In this document: piece by piece, positions 1-7,951 of the stretch
Layout of the letters: every line of letters starts with the position of its first letter
Position numbering within the stretch: position 1 is the first letter of the stretch
Origin: Streptomyces sp. NBC_00433
Lineage (GTDB): Bacteria > Actinomycetota > Actinomycetes > Streptomycetales > Streptomycetaceae
Length of the DNA stretch: 64,000 nt
Direction: 5' to 3'
Assembly (NCBI GenBank): GCA_036015235.1
Contig: CP107926.1
Span: forward strand, 2,542,001 to 2,606,000
Notes under the pieces: model-generated
The model's database searches: none
Told to the model about the DNA's origin: nothing
What the model saw: the letters and a program-made list of their open reading frames with translations, nothing else
Program-made: the position numbers and the translations under genes

Positions 1-2144
1 GCGATACCGCGGGTGAAGCCCTCGTTGTTGCAGGGGCCGCACCACGCCGCGTAGACCTTCCCGCCCTGGGCGGCGACGGCGGTAGCGGTGTGGCCCTCGC
101 CGAGGTCGAAGGCGTCCGTCCACTCGTCGCCGCTGCGTATGGCGTAGCCGTGCGTCTGCACCCACACGTGCCGGCCGCCGGCGATCCAGGTGTCGCTCCG
201 CCTGGTGTCGACGCCCAGCGGGGCGGTGAAGCGGGCCTCGGCGGTCTCGTTGTCGGGAGGCGCCACGTCGTAACTGGTGGCCTTCGTCGGGTCGTCCACC
301 CAGGCGCCGTCGTTGACGGCGCAGTTCTGGGTGACGTTGACCGCGAGGTAGACGTACTCCTGGGCGATGTTGCAGCCGTCGGCGGGGTCGGTGAGGGTGT
401 CGCCGCCGTCGCCGCCGAAGTCCGAGCCCATCACCTTGTCGCCGGGGCGCAGGATGGACTGGCCGTTGTCCTGGAGGCCGCCGTTGACGGCGAGGCCGCG
501 GCCGGACGGGTCGCGGCCCACGCCCACCGAGTAGTACTGCAGGGTGTCGATGGTGCCGTCGTTGGTGGACACCCAGTCGGTACCGTGGCCGTCGGCGTCC
601 TTGGCGCCGTTCAGCGGCCGCTTGTAGACGCCGCCGTCGTCGCCGACGTAGAGGTACGTTCTGCCGTGGCTGCTGCCGACCGCGACGGCGTGCTGGTCGG
701 CGTGGACGGTCGGGTTGCAGTCGCCGGTCTGCTTGGCCGGGTCGATGCTCCAGCAGGCGAAGCCGAAGTTCCAGTAGGGCCCGACCGCCGACCAGTCGGC
801 GCCGCCGTCGCCGGTCTCGAAGACCTCTTCGAGGCCCGCGTAGACGTGGTCGGCGTCCTTCGGGTCGACCTGGAGGAATTCGTTGTACCAGGCCTGGACA
901 CCCGGCATGAAGCCCGGCTCGTCCAGCGCGGATCCGGCGCCCGCCAGCGTCTCGGTGTCTGCGGTCTTCGTCCAGTTGCCGAACGGGTCGCCGCTCTTGG
1001 AGACGTAGATCCCGTCGAGGTTGCTGTCCGGGTCGGTGGTCAGCGCGGTCGGCGACTGGTTGATCACGTAGTAGCGCGAGCCGTCGGCCGAGCGGGCGAA
1101 GGTCACGTTGCCGACGCTGCCGGCGTCGGTCGGCAGGGCGCCCAGGGAGGTGACCCGGGTCCAGTGGCCGTGCACCTTGCGGTAGAAGCCGTTGTAGGTG
1201 TCACCGCTACGCCAACCCACCGCCAGCAGAACGTCGGACGGGTTCTTCGGGTCGATCGCCACGTCGTTGGCGATGTTCTTGTACGGCGCGTCCGGGTCGT
1301 CGGCCTGTGAACCGCCCGGCAGATAGGTCGGGTTGGGGGAGAACTCCAGTTTCCAGGGGCCGCGCAGGTCCGTCGTGGAGTGGCTCCAGACGCCCTTGCT
1401 CGTCGACGCCCACACCGTTTTCCCGCCGAAGCGCAGGGTGTGGATCGTCGTCGAGTCCAGTTCGCTGCCGCCGACCCGGTCGCGGGCGGTGAAGGTGCCG
1501 CTGTGCGGGTGCGCGAGCACGTAGACGCCGCTGCCGAGGTAGGCGTCGGCATTGGTGGTCGCCTCGCCGGTCCCGAGCCACAGCCGGCCCCCGCCGTCCA
1601 GCGCGAGCGCGCCGGTCGCCTGGGTGGGCAGCGCGTCGCTGATCGGCTTCCAGTGCCCGCCGCCGGTCGCCGAGCGCCACACGCCGCCGCCTGCGCTGCC
1701 CTCGTAGACGTAGCCGCTGCCGTCGGCCGCGAGGGCCGCGGCCCGACCGGTCACCTGGCCGGCCCCGCCGCTGGAGTTGGAGTCGATGTCGCGGTAGCGC
1801 GGGTCGTCCGAGTCGTACGGCAGACCTGTCAGGTGCTGCCACTTCCCGCCGGTGGCGGGCAGTGCCTTCAACTGGTCCCAGGCGGCGGAGAACGCCCCCG
1901 GTGCGATGGTGCCCGGCGACGTCCGCGCCTCGGCGAACTGGGCGGCGCCCTCGGCGATCTCGTCGGCCTCGCCGCCGCCGTCGTCGTCCCCGCCGTCCCT
2001 GTCCTGAGCCGTGACAGCGGTGAAGGCGTGCGGCCTGGCCCCCGGATGTCCGGGCGCCGCGCCCGCGGGTAGGGCGACGAGCGCGGCCAGTGCGGTGACA
2101 GCTGAGATCGTCAGCCAGCGTCTTCTTCGGGTGGATGCGTGCAC
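1..2144 (-). CDS. Secreted BNR/sialidase-type beta-propeller protein (C-terminus outside window)
   Basis: The reading frame starts at GTG 2144 with GGGAG five bases upstream and runs open off the left edge, about 714 residues visible. The N-terminus (MHASTRRRRWLTISAVTALA) is a twin-arginine-rich signal peptide followed by a low-complexity Asp/Gly/Glu stretch. The rest has repeated BNR/Asp-box-like turns such as GGVWRSATGG, DGIYVSKSGDP and DDGGVYKRPL, with repeated text on measured events, as in VPS10/sortilin-like or sialidase-like propellers. Known members of this fold are secreted glycoside hydrolases or structural propellers. No catalytic set can be assigned from the visible part, so the substrate is unknown. 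I am sure of the frame and export signal, less sure of any enzyme activity. Confidence 0.75.
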   Translation of the reverse strand, partial: MHASTRRRRWLTISAVTALAALVALPAGAAPGHPGARPHAFTAVTAQDRDGGDDDGGGEADEIAEGAAQFAEARTSPGTIAPGAFSAAWDQLKALPATGGKWQHLTGLPYDSDDPRYRDIDSNSSGGAGQVTGRAAALAADGSGYVYEGSAGGGVWRSATGGGHWKPISDALPTQATGALALDGGGRLWLGTGEATTNADAYLGSGVYVLAHPHSGTFTARDRVGGSELDSTTIHTLRFGGKTVWASTSKGVWSHSTTDLRGPWKLEFSPNPTYLPGGSQADDPDAPYKNIANDVAIDPKNPSDVLLAVGWRSGDTYNGFYRKVHGHWTRVTSLGALPTDAGSVGNVTFARSADGSRYYVINQSPTALTTDPDSNLDGIYVSKSGDPFGNWTKTADTETLAGAGSALDEPGFMPGVQAWYNEFLQVDPKDADHVYAGLEEVFETGDGGADWSAVGPYWNFGFACWSIDPAKQTGDCNPTVHADQHAVAVGSSHGRTYLYVGDDGGVYKRPLNGAKDADGHGTDWVSTNDGTIDTLQYYSVGVGRDPSGRGLAVNGGLQDNGQSILRPGDKVMGSDFGGDGGDTLTDPADGCNIAQEYVYLAVNVTQNCAVNDGAWVDDPTKATSYDVAPPDNETAEARFTAPLGVDTRRSDTWIAGGRHVWVQTHGYAIRSGDEWTDAFDLGEGHTATAVAAQGGKVYAAWCGPCNNEGFTRGI

Positions 2145-2294
2145 AGAATCTCCCGGGACGGACCTGAATGGGGATCACTCAACGGCCAATCGATCACGCG
2201 AACCGCTGCCGGCGGCGCCACCGCACGGAATCTTGGCCGAGATTTTGGCAAGGACCTGCCACTCGGCGCTCCCGGTGCCAGGGCACACCGGCCT

Positions 2295-2762
2295 TCACGC
2301 GGCGGCGTCGTAGGCGGCCCGCGACCCGACGCGGCCGCGGGTCCGGGGCTTCGGGGCCCGCTCCGCGAACACGGCCAGGCGCAGCACGAGATAGCGGCCG
2401 ATCCCCACCAGCGCCGTGGCCGACAGGTAGACCGCCTGCTGAAGGACGACCCCGGCACCGGGACGGAGCGCGGCGAGCGCACCGACCGCGGCGGACGTGA
2501 CCAGCCAGCCGAAGGCGACGGTGGCCGCGCTCTTGAGGTGGCCGGCCGGACCGGGCCGTCCGTGGCCGAACGAGACGCGGGAGTGCAGCTCGGTGGCGAC
2601 CACGCTGGAGGCGACGGTGGTCAGCGCGTTCGCCGCCATCCACGGCATCCACTGCGAGAGGAGGACCAGGGCCGCCGAGGCCGCCAGGGTGACCCCGCCG
2701 CCGAGCCCGGCGAAGCGCCCGAATGTCGCCGCGTGCCGGCGGATCACCCGCGGGCCGTCCAT
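2295..2762 (-). CDS. GtrA-family membrane protein
   Basis: A 155-residue protein with about four hydrophobic helices. It begins with a basic cytoplasmic stretch, then FGRFAGLGGGVTLAASAAL, and has the conserved GtrA block between helices 2 and 3 (ATELHSRVSFGHGR, matching the family's FxxNRxxxF pattern). GtrA proteins are linked to export or flipping of lipid-linked sugars for cell-surface polysaccharide or teichoic acid modification. An upstream ATG at 2810 is in frame but has no Shine-Dalgarno sequence. The chosen ATG at 2762 has GGAGGGG at good spacing. It stands alone between two secreted propeller genes, so no partner glycosyltransferase is visible here. Confidence 0.75.
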   Translation of the reverse strand: MDGPRVIRRHAATFGRFAGLGGGVTLAASAALVLLSQWMPWMAANALTTVASSVVATELHSRVSFGHGRPGPAGHLKSAATVAFGWLVTSAAVGALAALRPGAGVVLQQAVYLSATALVGIGRYLVLRLAVFAERAPKPRTRGRVGSRAAYDAAA

Positions 2763-2999
2763 GGGGGTCCCCTCCGCGTCCGCTGTCCCTGAGGGGTCCG
2801 TCGTCGTCATGCCGCAGAGCGTGGCGGACCCGCCATTCAGCGCGGTTTCAGGGCGTGCTCAGGGCGCCGGCCGCGGTGAAACCGGCGCCGCGGCCGCTCG
2901 CTTCGACGCGATCAGCCGCCCAGGGACTGGAGTCGGGCCCCGGAGGGTCCGGCGGTGACCGCCTGACCGCATCACTCGATGTCGCGGGGCCGACCGCGG

Positions 3000-3024
3000 G
3001 CCCGTCCCCCGAGAGGGGACGGGC
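3000..3024. terminator. Stem-loop terminator after the Vgb-like gene
   Basis: A perfect 10-bp stem, GCCCGTCCCC (3000-3009) pairing with 3015-3024, with a 5-base loop. It lies 16 bases past the stop of the minus-strand gene that ends at 3040. There is no T-run, as is common in Streptomyces. Confidence 0.6.
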
Positions 3025-3039
3025 CGGGCGGACGCCAGG

Positions 3040-5256
3040 TCAGAGGGCGGATGTGCTCGGGGAGAAGTTCAGGTCGCCGGAGTAGGCAGCAGTGACGGTG
3101 TGGGGGCCCGGGGCCGGCGGCGGCACCTTCAGCGTCGCCTTGCCGGAGGTGGAGAGGGGCGCGGGGAGCTGCGGGACGCCGTCCACCGTGAAGAGGACCG
3201 TGCCGGTCGGGTCGCCGGAGCCCGGGGCGATCGCGTCGACCTTCGCGGTGAAGGTGACCGGGCGGGCGGGCTTGGCCGGGTCCGCGGAGCTGGTCAGCTC
3301 GGTGGTCGTGGCCGAGGGCCGTACGGTGACGGGCAGGAGGGCGCTGGTGCTGGGGGCGTACGCGGCACTGCCCGAGTAGGCGGCGGTGACGGTGTGCGGT
3401 CCCGCCGTGAGGTCCTTGAGCCGCAGTGTCGCCTTGCCGGAGGACTTCAGCTCCACGGGGGGCTGGGCGGCTCCGTCGACGGTGAAGACCACCGTGCCGG
3501 CGGGCTTGGAGCTGTGCGCGGGCGGTGCCGCCGACGGGGTGACCACCGCGGTGAAGGTGACCGCCTGCCCGTAGGTGCTGGGCTCCAGCGACGACGTCAC
3601 GGTCGTCGTCGTGGCCGGCTCCACGGTGACGGTCGCCGCGGGCGAACCGCTCGCCAGGTAGTCGGCGCTGCCCGCGTAGGCCGCGCTCACGCTGTGCGTG
3701 CCGGTGCCCAGCGTGGCCAGGCTCAGCGTGGCGCTGCCGGAGGCGAGGGCGACCGGTGGCCGCGCGGCGCCGTCGACGGTGAACACCACGCTGCCGGCCG
3801 GCGTGCCCGCCCCGGGGGCGAGCGCGGCGACGGACGCGGTGAAGGTCACCGCTTCGCCGGCCCCCGCCGTGTCGCGGTCGGCGCCGAGGGACGTCGCGGT
3901 GGCCGCCGGGCCGACGTGCTGGGTGAACGCGGCCGATGTGGCCGGCGCGTACGCGGAGTCGCCCGAATACGCGGCCGTGACGGTGTGCGCCCCCGCCGCG
4001 AGCGTCGACAGGTCGAGCGCGGCGGTGCCGGCGTCCAAGGCGACGGGGCTGCCCGCGGTGCCGTCCACGGTGAAGGTCACCGTCCCGGTCGGGGCGGTCC
4101 CGGCCCCGGGGGCCACGGCCGCGACCGTCGCGGTGATGCTGCCGGACTGGCCGGTCACGGACGGGTCCGCCGTGGAGGCCAGGGTCACCGAGGCTGCGGC
4201 CGGAAGCGGGACGCCGGACGCGAGGGTGAGCCGGCCCACCGCCTGGTAGGCCTGGTCGGTGAACCAGATGTTGCCGTCGGGGCCCGCGGCCACGCCGAAG
4301 GGGGAGGCGTACTGCTTGGGCACCGTGAACGCGGCCACGTCGCCGCCCGGTGTGATCCGCAGCAGCGCCGCGGGGTAGTTGCTGTCGTTGAGATGGTTCA
4401 CGGTGAGGTAGAGGTTGCCGTCAGGGCCGGCGGCGATGTCCTGCGGGTGGATGTTGTTGCCCGGGAGCAGGACGTACGACACGCCCCCGCCCGGGGTCAC
4501 CCGGGCCAGTGCGGAGCTGCCGTAGATGCTGAAGTTCAGCGGCACCCAGAGGCTGCCGTCGGAGCCGGCCGCGATACCGCCGCCCAGTCCCCCGTCGCCG
4601 TAGGGCAACTGGTACTGCGTCACCTCGCCGGACGGGGTGACCTTGTCCACGATCGTGGAGAGCTCGTAGTCGGTGGCCTCGGTCAGCCAGATGTTGCCGT
4701 CCGGACCCGCGGTGATGTCGAACTGGGCGGGCCAGCCGGTGCTGGGGATGGGGAACTGGGTCACCTCCCCGGAGGTCGTCATGCGGCCGAGGAAGCCGCT
4801 GCTGCCGTCGGCGAGATTGCCGAAGAACCAGACGTTGCCGTCCGCGCCGGCCGCCAGCCCGGACAGCCCGCCGGCGTAGTCCTGGCTCGGCAGCGGGTGC
4901 GAGGTCGCGACGCCGTCCGGCGTCATGCTGACGATCTGCGCCGTCCCCGAACTGCTGGTGTCGAACCACAGGTTGCCGTCCGGGCCCACGATGACGTCCT
5001 GCGGGTACCCCGGAGCGTGGAAGTGCCCGACGACGACCCCGGCCGGCGTCATCTCGTTGAGGTAGCCCCCCACCCCGTACCAGAGGTTGCCGCCGGGCCC
5101 GGCGACGATCCCCGCGGGAGCGACGCCCTGGGCCGCGAACTCGGTGACGGTCCCCGGTTCGTCGGCCGCCGAGGCGGCGGGCCCGTTCGCCAGGCCCACC
5201 AGGAGCGCGGCGGTCAGGACCGCTAACGCGCGGACCCGTCTGATGTTCGACAACAT
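3040..5256 (-). CDS. Secreted Vgb-like beta-propeller with four C-terminal Ig-like repeats
   Basis: A 738-residue secreted protein. ATG 5256 is chosen because GGGGGA precedes it and a classical signal peptide follows (MLSNIRRVRALAVLTAALLV, ending near ASAADE). A longer in-frame ATG at 5370 would bury the signal. Residues about 35-350 hold repeated blades with the motif GPDGNLWF or close variants, as in Vgb (streptogramin lyase)/NHL propellers. Residues about 355-738 hold four Ig-like domains of 90-100 residues, each containing GTVxFTVDG and HTVTAAYSG. Vgb lyase linearises streptogramin B, but most secreted Vgb-like proteins with Ig repeats are not proven lyases, so binding or adhesion at the cell surface is equally likely. 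The Ig repeats are similar at the DNA level and could recombine. Confidence 0.75.
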   Translation of the reverse strand: MLSNIRRVRALAVLTAALLVGLANGPAASAADEPGTVTEFAAQGVAPAGIVAGPGGNLWYGVGGYLNEMTPAGVVVGHFHAPGYPQDVIVGPDGNLWFDTSSSGTAQIVSMTPDGVATSHPLPSQDYAGGLSGLAAGADGNVWFFGNLADGSSGFLGRMTTSGEVTQFPIPSTGWPAQFDITAGPDGNIWLTEATDYELSTIVDKVTPSGEVTQYQLPYGDGGLGGGIAAGSDGSLWVPLNFSIYGSSALARVTPGGGVSYVLLPGNNIHPQDIAAGPDGNLYLTVNHLNDSNYPAALLRITPGGDVAAFTVPKQYASPFGVAAGPDGNIWFTDQAYQAVGRLTLASGVPLPAAASVTLASTADPSVTGQSGSITATVAAVAPGAGTAPTGTVTFTVDGTAGSPVALDAGTAALDLSTLAAGAHTVTAAYSGDSAYAPATSAAFTQHVGPAATATSLGADRDTAGAGEAVTFTASVAALAPGAGTPAGSVVFTVDGAARPPVALASGSATLSLATLGTGTHSVSAAYAGSADYLASGSPAATVTVEPATTTTVTSSLEPSTYGQAVTFTAVVTPSAAPPAHSSKPAGTVVFTVDGAAQPPVELKSSGKATLRLKDLTAGPHTVTAAYSGSAAYAPSTSALLPVTVRPSATTTELTSSADPAKPARPVTFTAKVDAIAPGSGDPTGTVLFTVDGVPQLPAPLSTSGKATLKVPPPAPGPHTVTAAYSGDLNFSPSTSAL

Positions 5257-5550
5257 GGCTTCCCCCCACAGGTGATGACCGTCATCGACGGCCAATCCGA
5301 TGATCCGACAATCCTCCGTGATGGGTAGCTTTACATGGATGAACGGACGTTCGTCGCATAATCTCCGCATTCACAGCCCGCGCGGGCCCGCGGATCCGCG
5401 ACACCCCTGGTCAAGCCCCCGGCCCACGCCCCGCACAAGCTGACGCAACGGCCGTGCCCCGAGGCCGACGCAGAATCCGCCGCGGCCTGGGCTGGAGGCA
5501 GTGGGTCGGAATCGGTTGTCCGGCGCGGCCCAGGGTGTCATTCTGCGGCC

Positions 5551-6657
5551 ATGCCCGAAATCGCCCCGCCCGCGCACGCCAGTGTCCTGCAGGAGGTGCG
5601 GGAAGTCCGTCGGGCCGGGATCGTACAGCTGCGTCGGTTGAAACTGCCCGCGCTCGAGGCCGCCGCCACGATGCGACTGGGACAGGTGACTCCGGAGGCG
5701 CGAGCGGTCGCGGTGGAGCAACTGTTGCACCTCGCGGTGGGGCACATGGGCAGCGGCACGCTGCAGGACGCCGCCGCGTACAGCCTGGGGCTGGTGGACG
5801 GCACCCGGGACTGGGCGGCCGCGGACCGGCGGCGAAAGGCTGCGGGGGTCTACGGGATCAGCGTCGAGCGATTCCGCAAGCACCAGGAACTGATAGTGCT
5901 CGAACAGGTGGCGGACCAGGTGCTCCGGATGACGGGCGCATCGCTCGCCGGGCTTCCCGCCGAGGTCGCCACCCTGACGACCGCGCATCGCACCCTCACC
6001 GTTTCGGCCGGCGGCCACACCTCGCGGTTGACCCTGCACGTCCATCCCGTGGATCTTTTGCGGGACGTGGACGTGATGGTGACGCCCACCAACACGTACC
6101 TGGCACTGCCCGAGCCGTACAAGTCGTCCGTGTCGGCGTCCCTCAGGCGGGCCGGGGCCTCGTCCGACGCCACCGGCGCGCTGCTGGCCGACCACATCGG
6201 GGACGAGTTGCACGCATGGACAGCCCGGCATGACGCGCGTGGCCGCGCGGTGACGCCGGGCACCGTCGTGCCGACGGGATCGGGCGCGCTCGCCGAGCAG
6301 GGTGTGCGGCGGCTGTACCACGCCGCGCTGGCGGTTCCCCGGCCCGGGACCAACGACTACGACGTGGAGCCCACCGACATCACCCGCTGCGTGACCCGCG
6401 CCTTCGGCGTCCTGGCGGCCGAGCATGCCGGGTTCGACCCGCCACTGCGCTCGATCTGCCTGCCGCTGCTGGGTGCTGGCCGGGGCGGTCTGCGGCCGGA
6501 GGTGAGCGTCGCCGCGATGTGGGCGGCGATCGAGGCCGAGTTGCTCCGCGGCGCCCCCTGGGACGTGCACCTTCTGGTGCGCAAGCCCGAACGGGCCGAG
6601 ACGATCGTCTGGTTGCTCACCGGAAGGCGGCCGCGCGATGGCATCGCCGTCACCTGA
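5551..6657 (+). CDS. Macro-domain protein with N-terminal helical region
   Basis: A 368-residue protein. Residues 1-150 look mostly helical with no recognised domain. From about residue 165 the sequence follows the macro-domain plan: a beta strand plus Asn loop (DVMVTPTNTYLAL), a central loop region (GRAVTPGTVVPTGSGALAEQG) and a phosphate loop (CLPLLGAGRGGL). Macro domains bind ADP-ribose and often hydrolyse ADP-ribose from proteins or nucleic acids. The gene's 3' end overlaps the start of the antitoxin gene by 20 bases, so the two are probably co-translated with the RES toxin behind them. A role in reversing or sensing ADP-ribosylation linked to the RES toxin is inference. The Shine-Dalgarno sequence is weak, and the start is the only ATG near the domain boundary. 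Confidence 0.7.
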   Translation: MPEIAPPAHASVLQEVREVRRAGIVQLRRLKLPALEAAATMRLGQVTPEARAVAVEQLLHLAVGHMGSGTLQDAAAYSLGLVDGTRDWAAADRRRKAAGVYGISVERFRKHQELIVLEQVADQVLRMTGASLAGLPAEVATLTTAHRTLTVSAGGHTSRLTLHVHPVDLLRDVDVMVTPTNTYLALPEPYKSSVSASLRRAGASSDATGALLADHIGDELHAWTARHDARGRAVTPGTVVPTGSGALAEQGVRRLYHAALAVPRPGTNDYDVEPTDITRCVTRAFGVLAAEHAGFDPPLRSICLPLLGAGRGGLRPEVSVAAMWAAIEAELLRGAPWDVHLLVRKPERAETIVWLLTGRRPRDGIAVT

Positions 6658-7282
6658 GCCGTACGACGTGCTGGGGGCGGCAGCCGCCGACTGGGACCGG
6701 CTGGACGCCTTGCTGGACGCTGGCACCCGTATCGAACTGCGGGTGGCCGTAGGGGAATTGCGCACAGCCCAGGACCCGGCCGCGCGGCTCGCGGCGGCGA
6801 ACCGTGCGGCGAGGCTGCTCGGCTCCTGGCTGCCCGGCGGTGGCCGGTACGCCCAAGGTCCCTCCCCGACCGCCGCCACCTTCACCGCGGCCGATCTGGC
6901 CGTCCTGGTCCTGGACCGGCATCGGATGGTCGGGCCGGTGCTCGGCGCCGTTCGGGACCGACTGCTCGCCGAACCCGCGCTGACCGAGGCCGACGCACAG
7001 CGGTGGGGCGCCGACCCGGCAGACCCGCGGTTGATCCGCCTGCCCGCGTACGAGGACGGCGTTCTGCTGCCCCGATTTCAGTTCGCCGGCCCCGCTGCCG
7101 GACCGTGGCAGGCCGTCCTTAAGGTCAACGTCCTGCTCGGCGCCGACCACGATCCCTGGGGGGTCGCCGATTGGTGGCTCTCCCCCAACGCCTGGCTCGA
7201 TACCTCCCCGGCGCAGCTCCTCGGCACCGGGCGCGACGCCCAACTGGTCGACACCGCCCGCTACGAGACCGAGGACGACTGA
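6638..7282 (+). CDS. Xre/MbcA/ParS-type antitoxin (RES toxin partner)
   Basis: A 214-residue protein lying directly before a RES-domain gene. The C-terminal 80 residues carry the toxin-binding (DUF2384-type) pattern: LLPRFQFAG, then PWGVADWWLSPNAWLDTSP and AQLLGTG, ending in an acidic tail. The N-terminal 120 residues are Ala/Leu-rich and probably helical but are not a typical Xre helix-turn-helix that I can recognise. In known Xre-RES and MbcTA systems the antitoxin caps the toxin active site and autoregulates the operon. It overlaps the macro-domain gene by 20 bases and ends 4 bases before the toxin ATG, the usual antitoxin-first order. Confidence 0.75.
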   Translation: MASPSPEPYDVLGAAAADWDRLDALLDAGTRIELRVAVGELRTAQDPAARLAAANRAARLLGSWLPGGGRYAQGPSPTAATFTAADLAVLVLDRHRMVGPVLGAVRDRLLAEPALTEADAQRWGADPADPRLIRLPAYEDGVLLPRFQFAGPAAGPWQAVLKVNVLLGADHDPWGVADWWLSPNAWLDTSPAQLLGTGRDAQLVDTARYETEDD

Positions 7283-7286
7283 GTCC

Positions 7287-7940
7287 ATGGTGAACAGCCG
7301 TCCGCCCACCGCCCTGCCCGGCACGCCCAGGCCCGTTGTGCTGGCCGAGGGCACCGAACTCTTCCGGCTGCACAGCGCCCGCAGGACCGCCACCGCCTTC
7401 AACCCGTCTCCCGCCGATGTGTTCTACGGCGGCGGCCGATTCGACGCGACCGCGTTCGACGCGTACACGTACCTGTACGCCGGACTGACGGCCGCCGCGG
7501 CGGTGTGCGAGTCGCTGCTGCGGTCGGTGCCGTTCGCCGAGAACTCCGGGCCCCGGCTGGTGCCGAAGGCGAGGGTTCTGGGGCGGCGGCTGTCCTTCCT
7601 CCGGCTGGCCGCCGACCTGACCGTGCTGCCGCTGGTGTCGGGCCAGGACCTTGCGGCGGTCGCCCAGGACGCCTGGCTGACGCAGGCGGAAGCGGCCGAC
7701 TACCCGTTCACCCGGCACTGGGGCCACTGGATCCGCGCGCACAGTTCACCGTGGGCTCAGGGATTCGTGTGGCCGTCCAAACGGGAGCCGGCCGACCGGG
7801 CCCTGGTCCTGTTCGGCGACCGCTGCCCACCCGGCGTATTGACGGAATCCGGGGCGGTGCCCGTCGAACTGGACCAGTCTCAGGGCGAAAACTGGCTCAA
7901 TTCTGTCCTTGAGCCCTATCAGGCGCGACTGGCGCCGTAG
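7287..7940 (+). CDS. RES-domain toxin (NAD+-targeting family)
   Basis: A 217-residue RES-domain protein. The three residues that name the family are present in order: Arg27 (LFRLHS), Glu75 (AVCESLL) and Ser164 (WPSKREP). Characterised relatives either degrade NAD+ (MbcT phosphorolysis, RES hydrolysis) or ADP-ribosylate a target (ParT on phosphoribosyl-pyrophosphate synthetase); which chemistry applies here cannot be read from sequence. The gene starts 4 bases after the antitoxin stop and ends 11 bases before the CHAT gene. This places a toxin-antitoxin pair inside what looks like a four-gene operon with macro-domain and CHAT proteins, which is not the usual two-gene context. Confidence 0.8.
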   Translation: MVNSRPPTALPGTPRPVVLAEGTELFRLHSARRTATAFNPSPADVFYGGGRFDATAFDAYTYLYAGLTAAAAVCESLLRSVPFAENSGPRLVPKARVLGRRLSFLRLAADLTVLPLVSGQDLAAVAQDAWLTQAEAADYPFTRHWGHWIRAHSSPWAQGFVWPSKREPADRALVLFGDRCPPGVLTESGAVPVELDQSQGENWLNSVLEPYQARLAP

Positions 7941-7951
7941 CGTCACGGACC

